DNA from: UBA8752 sp036159995
Lineage (GTDB): Bacteria; Bacteroidota; Bacteroidia; Flavobacteriales_D; Sanyastnellaceae
Assembly (NCBI GenBank): GCA_036159995.1
Contig: JAYYEI010000034.1
Location: 1 to 27,741, forward strand
DNA: 27,741 bases
Direction: 5' to 3'
Positions 25,058-27,741 of this stretch are shown here, piece by piece (positions within the stretch are counted from its first letter, which is position 1; each line of letters opens with the position of its first letter). The notes under the pieces were generated by a model. The model searched no databases. It was given only the letters and a program-made list of their open reading frames with translations, and was not told the origin of the DNA. The translations under genes and the position numbers were made by a program.

Positions 25058-25083
25058 ATCAGAATCAGGGAATTCGCCTCATT

Positions 25084-25102
25084 TCGTGTACTTGGTACAC
25101 GA
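25084..25102. promoter_or_regulatory. 19-bp palindrome upstream of fabH, candidate operator
   Basis: TCGTGTAC and GTACACGA are perfect 8-base inverted repeats around TTG. It lies 32 bases before the -7-like box and 58 bases before the fabH start. Position and symmetry suit a dimeric regulator. No regulator gene is in the window. Confidence 0.4.
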
Positions 25103-25134
25103 CTGAAAATCAACCATTTGAGAAAAGAGAGGCG

Positions 25135-25142
25135 TAATATTG
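25135..25142 (+). promoter_or_regulatory. -7-like promoter box of the fabH-fabI operon
   Basis: TAATATTG matches five of six fixed bases of TAnnTTTG and lies 26 bases before the ATG, followed by GCGCTTCC. A TTTG at 25117-25120 is 14 bases upstream, somewhat too close for a standard -33 element. Confidence 0.45.
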
Positions 25143-25160
25143 GCGCTTCCCCTTTGCGCC

Positions 25161-26132
25161 ATGCCCAACGCCATCATTGCCGGAACCGGCTCATACGCCC
25201 CCGAGCACGTCGTCCCCAACCAATACTTCGACCGCGTCGGATCCAACGATGCCTGGATCCAGGAACGGCTCGGCATCAAGGAGCGCCGCATCAGCCAAGG
25301 CGAGACCACCAGTGAACTGGCCACGAAGGCCGCACAACGGGCCCTCGACATGGCCGGGGTGGCCGCCTCGGAATTGGACCTGATTGTGCTCGCCACGGCC
25401 ACCCCGGACCGACCGGCTCCCGCCTCAGCGTGCATGGTACAGGAGAAGCTCGGCGCAACGAACGCCGCCGGATTCGACATCGCCGCTGTTTGCTCCGGCG
25501 CCCTTTTCGCGTTGACGACTGGTTGCCAGTTCATCGCCTCCGGCCTCTACCGCAACGTCATGGTCATCGGAGCGGACACCTTCTCCAACATCATCGACTG
25601 GGACCGACGAGACTCTGTCTTTTTCGGAGACGGGGCCGGCGCCATCCTGCTGACCGCCACCGAAGAGGACCGCGGGTTCATCGGCTTCGACATGAACACG
25701 GACGGCTCCGGCCGCGACGGCTTCACCGTGCCCGCCGGCGGGTCCGAACGCCCGGCCAGTGAAGAAACCCTCGCCCAGGGCCTCCACTATTTCCAGATGG
25801 ACGGACCGGCTGTCTATAACACCGCCACGCAGGCTGTTCCGGAATCCATTCGCACGCTGCTGGACCAGACGGGTGTCACCATCGACGACATCGCCTGCAT
25901 GCTACCGCATCAGCCGAGCATCAAGATTCTTGAAGAGGTCGCCCGCCGCGTGGACCTGCCTTGGGAAAAAGTCAAAACAAACATGGACCGCTACGCGAAT
26001 ACCTCCGGAGGCACCATCCCCATCGTCCTCGACGAGACCTGGCGTGCCACCGAATTCGAACCGGGTGACCACCTCCTCTTCGCTGCCGTCGGCGCGGGAT
26101 GGACGTGGGGCACAGCCCTCTATAAAGTCTGA
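25161..26132 (+). CDS. fabH: Beta-ketoacyl-ACP synthase III (FabH-like)
   Basis: FabH starts fatty-acid synthesis by condensing an acyl-CoA with malonyl-ACP. The 323-residue thiolase-fold protein has nucleophile Cys111 in DIAAVCSGALFAL, His250 in MLPHQPSIKI and Asn280 in RYANTSGGTIP, plus FGDGAGAILL (155-164) and the closing GAGWTWGTAL. N-terminal SYAPEHVVPN and WIQERLGIKERR are also typical. The ATG at 25161 is preferred over a TTG 21 bases upstream. Two bases separate it from fabI, so the two are co-transcribed. Acetyl versus branched or other primer preference cannot be told here, and a secondary-metabolite KASIII is possible but less likely. Confidence 0.93.
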   Translation: MPNAIIAGTGSYAPEHVVPNQYFDRVGSNDAWIQERLGIKERRISQGETTSELATKAAQRALDMAGVAASELDLIVLATATPDRPAPASACMVQEKLGATNAAGFDIAAVCSGALFALTTGCQFIASGLYRNVMVIGADTFSNIIDWDRRDSVFFGDGAGAILLTATEEDRGFIGFDMNTDGSGRDGFTVPAGGSERPASEETLAQGLHYFQMDGPAVYNTATQAVPESIRTLLDQTGVTIDDIACMLPHQPSIKILEEVARRVDLPWEKVKTNMDRYANTSGGTIPIVLDETWRATEFEPGDHLLFAAVGAGWTWGTALYKV

Positions 26133-26134
26133 CG

Positions 26135-26959
26135 ATGCTTCAGGACAAGCGCTTCCTCATCACCGGCATTTCCGACGCCGGCTCCCTCGCCCTGCACGCC
26201 GCCAAGGCCATCGTTGAACAGGGCGGTCAGGTGGTCTGCGCCGGCCTCGGCGTGACGCCCCACCACACGGATCTCTCCGACAAGGCCCGGGCCTACCTCT
26301 CCGCCAACGAAACGGCCTTCCGGGAGACGGTCAAGGCCGAACTGGGGGAGGACACCCCCATGCTCATCCTCGACGCCACCCAGGAGGACAGCATGGCCGA
26401 CCTCGCAATGGGACTCGCCGACAGCGGTCTGCACCTCGATGGTTTCCTGCACTCCATCGCCATGGACCGCACGATCCGGAACAAAAAGGTCAAACCGTTG
26501 CTGGAGGTCACCCAGGCCGAGTTCTGCGACACGCTCGGCGTTTCGGCCTTCTCTCTGGTGCGCATTACCCACCACCTGCTCAAGACCGGTGCCCTGCGCG
26601 ATGGATCCAGCATCTGCTCGCTCAGCTACATCGCCGCCGAGAAAGTGACCTTCCATCCCTACCGCAACATGAGCGTGGCCAAGGCCGCGCTGGAGCGTAT
26701 CACCATCGAACTGGCCGACGAACTGGGCCGCAGCCGTGGCATCCGGGTCAACTCCCTACGCTTCTCCCCCTACCTCGGCAGCAAAGCGGGCACAGCGACG
26801 CTCGAGCCGTCCGATGTCGAAAAGGCCGAGTCCATGAGTCCGCTGGGCAATGCCGAGCCGCGCGACCTCGCCCTCGAGATCGTGCACCTGATGCAGCCGG
26901 GGCTGCGCATCACCGGTGAGATCCGCCACATCGACGGCGGCTACCACATCACCGGCTGA
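26135..26959 (+). CDS. fabI: Enoyl-ACP reductase, FabI-like SDR
   Basis: The enzyme completes each elongation cycle by reducing enoyl-ACP with NAD(P)H. The 274-residue protein has the FabI hallmarks HSIAMD (106-111), the SYIAAEK segment with Tyr165, and Tyr176 with Lys183 spaced as YxxxxxxK (YRNMSVAK). The tail RITGEIRHIDGGYHITG is the usual FabI ending. The nucleotide loop reads GISDAGSLALHAA, which differs from the common GVASxxSIAxGIA, and Tyr165-Tyr176 is one residue longer than in E. coli FabI, so this is a divergent member. Its ATG is two bases after the fabH stop. Confidence 0.85.
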   Translation: MLQDKRFLITGISDAGSLALHAAKAIVEQGGQVVCAGLGVTPHHTDLSDKARAYLSANETAFRETVKAELGEDTPMLILDATQEDSMADLAMGLADSGLHLDGFLHSIAMDRTIRNKKVKPLLEVTQAEFCDTLGVSAFSLVRITHHLLKTGALRDGSSICSLSYIAAEKVTFHPYRNMSVAKAALERITIELADELGRSRGIRVNSLRFSPYLGSKAGTATLEPSDVEKAESMSPLGNAEPRDLALEIVHLMQPGLRITGEIRHIDGGYHITG

Positions 26960-26961
26960 CA

Positions 26962-27006
26962 AGGATCAGGAGGCCCAGCGCATCTGGTCCACTGCAAAGT
27001 GATCCT
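26962..27006. repeat. Inverted repeat downstream of fabI
   Basis: AGGATCA (26962-26968) and TGATCCT (27000-27006) form a 7-bp pair around 31 bases, with an inner CCAG/CTGG stem. It could mark the operon end, but there is no T-run. A minus-strand frame of 24 codons (26966-27040) overlaps it and is not called. Nothing else is seen in 26960-27090. Confidence 0.3.
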
Positions 27007-27091
27007 CCATCTTGACGAATCCCCGCTGGGGCACCACCATCAGCCTGCGCCTCGTGGTTCGCTAACGGGACGGGTCCGGCGCGGGGCGGTG

Positions 27092-27098
27092 TATTTTG
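27092..27098 (+). promoter_or_regulatory. -7-like box before the penicillin-acylase family gene
   Basis: TATTTTG is one base shorter than TAnnTTTG and lies 29 bases before the ATG. The bases overlapping and after it, GCGCTTCC and GCGCCATG, repeat those between the fabH box and its start codon. Confidence 0.4.
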
Positions 27099-27120
27099 CG
27101 CTTCCTCTGCGTTTCGCGCC

Positions 27121-27741
27121 ATGAAGAAAACCCTCATCGCCCTGGGCGTCATCGTGGTCCTCCTGATCGGCGGCATCGTCTCCTTCGTCAACACCCTCGG
27201 ACCGGACTATGCATTCGACATCACTTCTGGCGGGGTGACGGCCCCTGTGGAGGTGGTCTTCGATGACATGGCCGTCCCCCACATCTACGCCGAGAACGAA
27301 CCCGATGCCCTGTACGCCTTGGGCTACGTCCACGCGTCCGAACGCCTGTGGCAGATGGACCTGCTGCGCCGGGCCGGTGGCGGAGAACTGTCCGCCCTGC
27401 TCGGAGAAGACATGGTGTCCAACGACCAATACCTGCGCACCCTGGGCATGCGCGAGGCGGCCAACCGCGTCACAGCGGAATTCCTAGCCAACGGTCCCCA
27501 GCGCATTCAGGACGGCATGGCCGCCTACCTCGCCGGCGTCAACCGGTTCATCGAAGAGGACCGCGCCTCCTTGGAATACATCCTCCTTGGCCAGGACCCC
27601 GAGCCGTTTGACACCCACGACATCTACTGCGCTTCGGGCTTCATGGCATACAGCTTCGCCATCCACCTGAAAACCGAGCCCATCCTGGACTGGATGAAGC
27701 AGAATTTCGATTCGGCCTACATGGCCGACTTAGCGCTTGGA
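27121..27741 (+). CDS. Penicillin acylase family (S45) Ntn-hydrolase, N-terminal part
   Basis: The frame runs from the ATG to the right edge (207 codons), so the autocatalytic Ser of the beta subunit is outside the window. Residues 5-24 are a hydrophobic signal or anchor (LIALGVIVVLLIGGIVSFV). The following VEVVFDDMAVPHIYAENEPDALYALGYVHASERLWQMDLLRR spans about 42-83 and, with GGELSALLGE, is the typical alpha-chain opening of S45 enzymes (penicillin/cephalosporin/acyl-homoserine-lactone acylases). It is expected in the periplasm. The natural substrate is unknown, and N-acyl amides or quorum signals are possibilities from the family. Confidence 0.9.
   Translation, partial: MKKTLIALGVIVVLLIGGIVSFVNTLGPDYAFDITSGGVTAPVEVVFDDMAVPHIYAENEPDALYALGYVHASERLWQMDLLRRAGGGELSALLGEDMVSNDQYLRTLGMREAANRVTAEFLANGPQRIQDGMAAYLAGVNRFIEEDRASLEYILLGQDPEPFDTHDIYCASGFMAYSFAIHLKTEPILDWMKQNFDSAYMADLALG

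Noticed and set aside
26966..27040. 24-codon minus-strand frame between fabI and the S45 gene
   Set aside because: It is very short, lies over an inverted repeat and has no ribosome site or family resemblance.
1..27741. tRNA, rRNA, CRISPR, insertion sequence or prophage
   Set aside because: No cloverleaf, spaced direct repeats, transposase, integrase or phage structural motif was recognised in either strand.

Overview
The window looks like chromosomal DNA of a high-GC member of the Bacteroidota, probably Flavobacteriales-like (an inference from gene content, not a match to a named genome). Signs for this are several secreted proteins with the Por/T9SS-type C-terminal sorting domain (a PNP motif near the start of a 70-80 residue tail), start codons without clear Shine-Dalgarno sequences, TAnnTTTG-like -7 promoter boxes, a complete trp operon in the order E-G-D-C-F-B-A, and a TrpD with the KHGNYGVSS form of the substrate loop. 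There are no tRNA or rRNA genes, insertion sequences, CRISPR arrays or phage genes that I can see, and coding density is very high.

Layout. (1) 1-4023, minus: a very large exported protein of Asp-box (BNR/sortilin-like) repeats, a PKD domain and a LamG-like domain, running off the left edge. (2) 4060-8873: a YwaF/TMEM164-like membrane protein, a divergent lipid-anchored class C beta-lactamase-fold serine hydrolase, two very small proteins (one a 54-residue lipoprotein), a Kelch-repeat T9SS cargo and a DUF808 membrane protein. (3) 9040-16519, minus: a whole-pathway tryptophan operon, trpL-E-G-D-C-F-B-A followed by a DAHP synthase. It is preceded by a 22-residue leader peptide with three consecutive Trp codons and an intrinsic terminator that abuts the trpE start codon. 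(4) 16750-22612, minus: a HisC-like aminotransferase, a VOC (HPPD-like) domain fused to a SRPBCC-like domain, a cytokinin-dehydrogenase-like FAD oxidase and a T9SS-exported Ig-like protein. The last three are joined by 4-base stop/start overlaps. (5) 22672-24971, plus: a subtilisin-family protease with T9SS tail, followed by a terminator. (6) 25084-27741, plus: a palindrome, then FabH and a FabI-like enoyl-ACP reductase, then the start of a penicillin-acylase family (S45) hydrolase.

How the parts work together. The trp operon holds every enzyme from chorismate to tryptophan plus the first shikimate-pathway enzyme. The leader peptide and terminator would tune supply of the common precursor and of tryptophan together according to charged tRNA-Trp. 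Immediately upstream and in the same orientation lies an oxidase / HPPD-like VOC-SRPBCC / aminotransferase set that could act on aromatic amino acids or their keto acids; this is inference. The strongest non-gene signals are the Trp-codon attenuator and a recurring -7-like box placed exactly 12 bases before several start codons, which would make those mRNAs leaderless.
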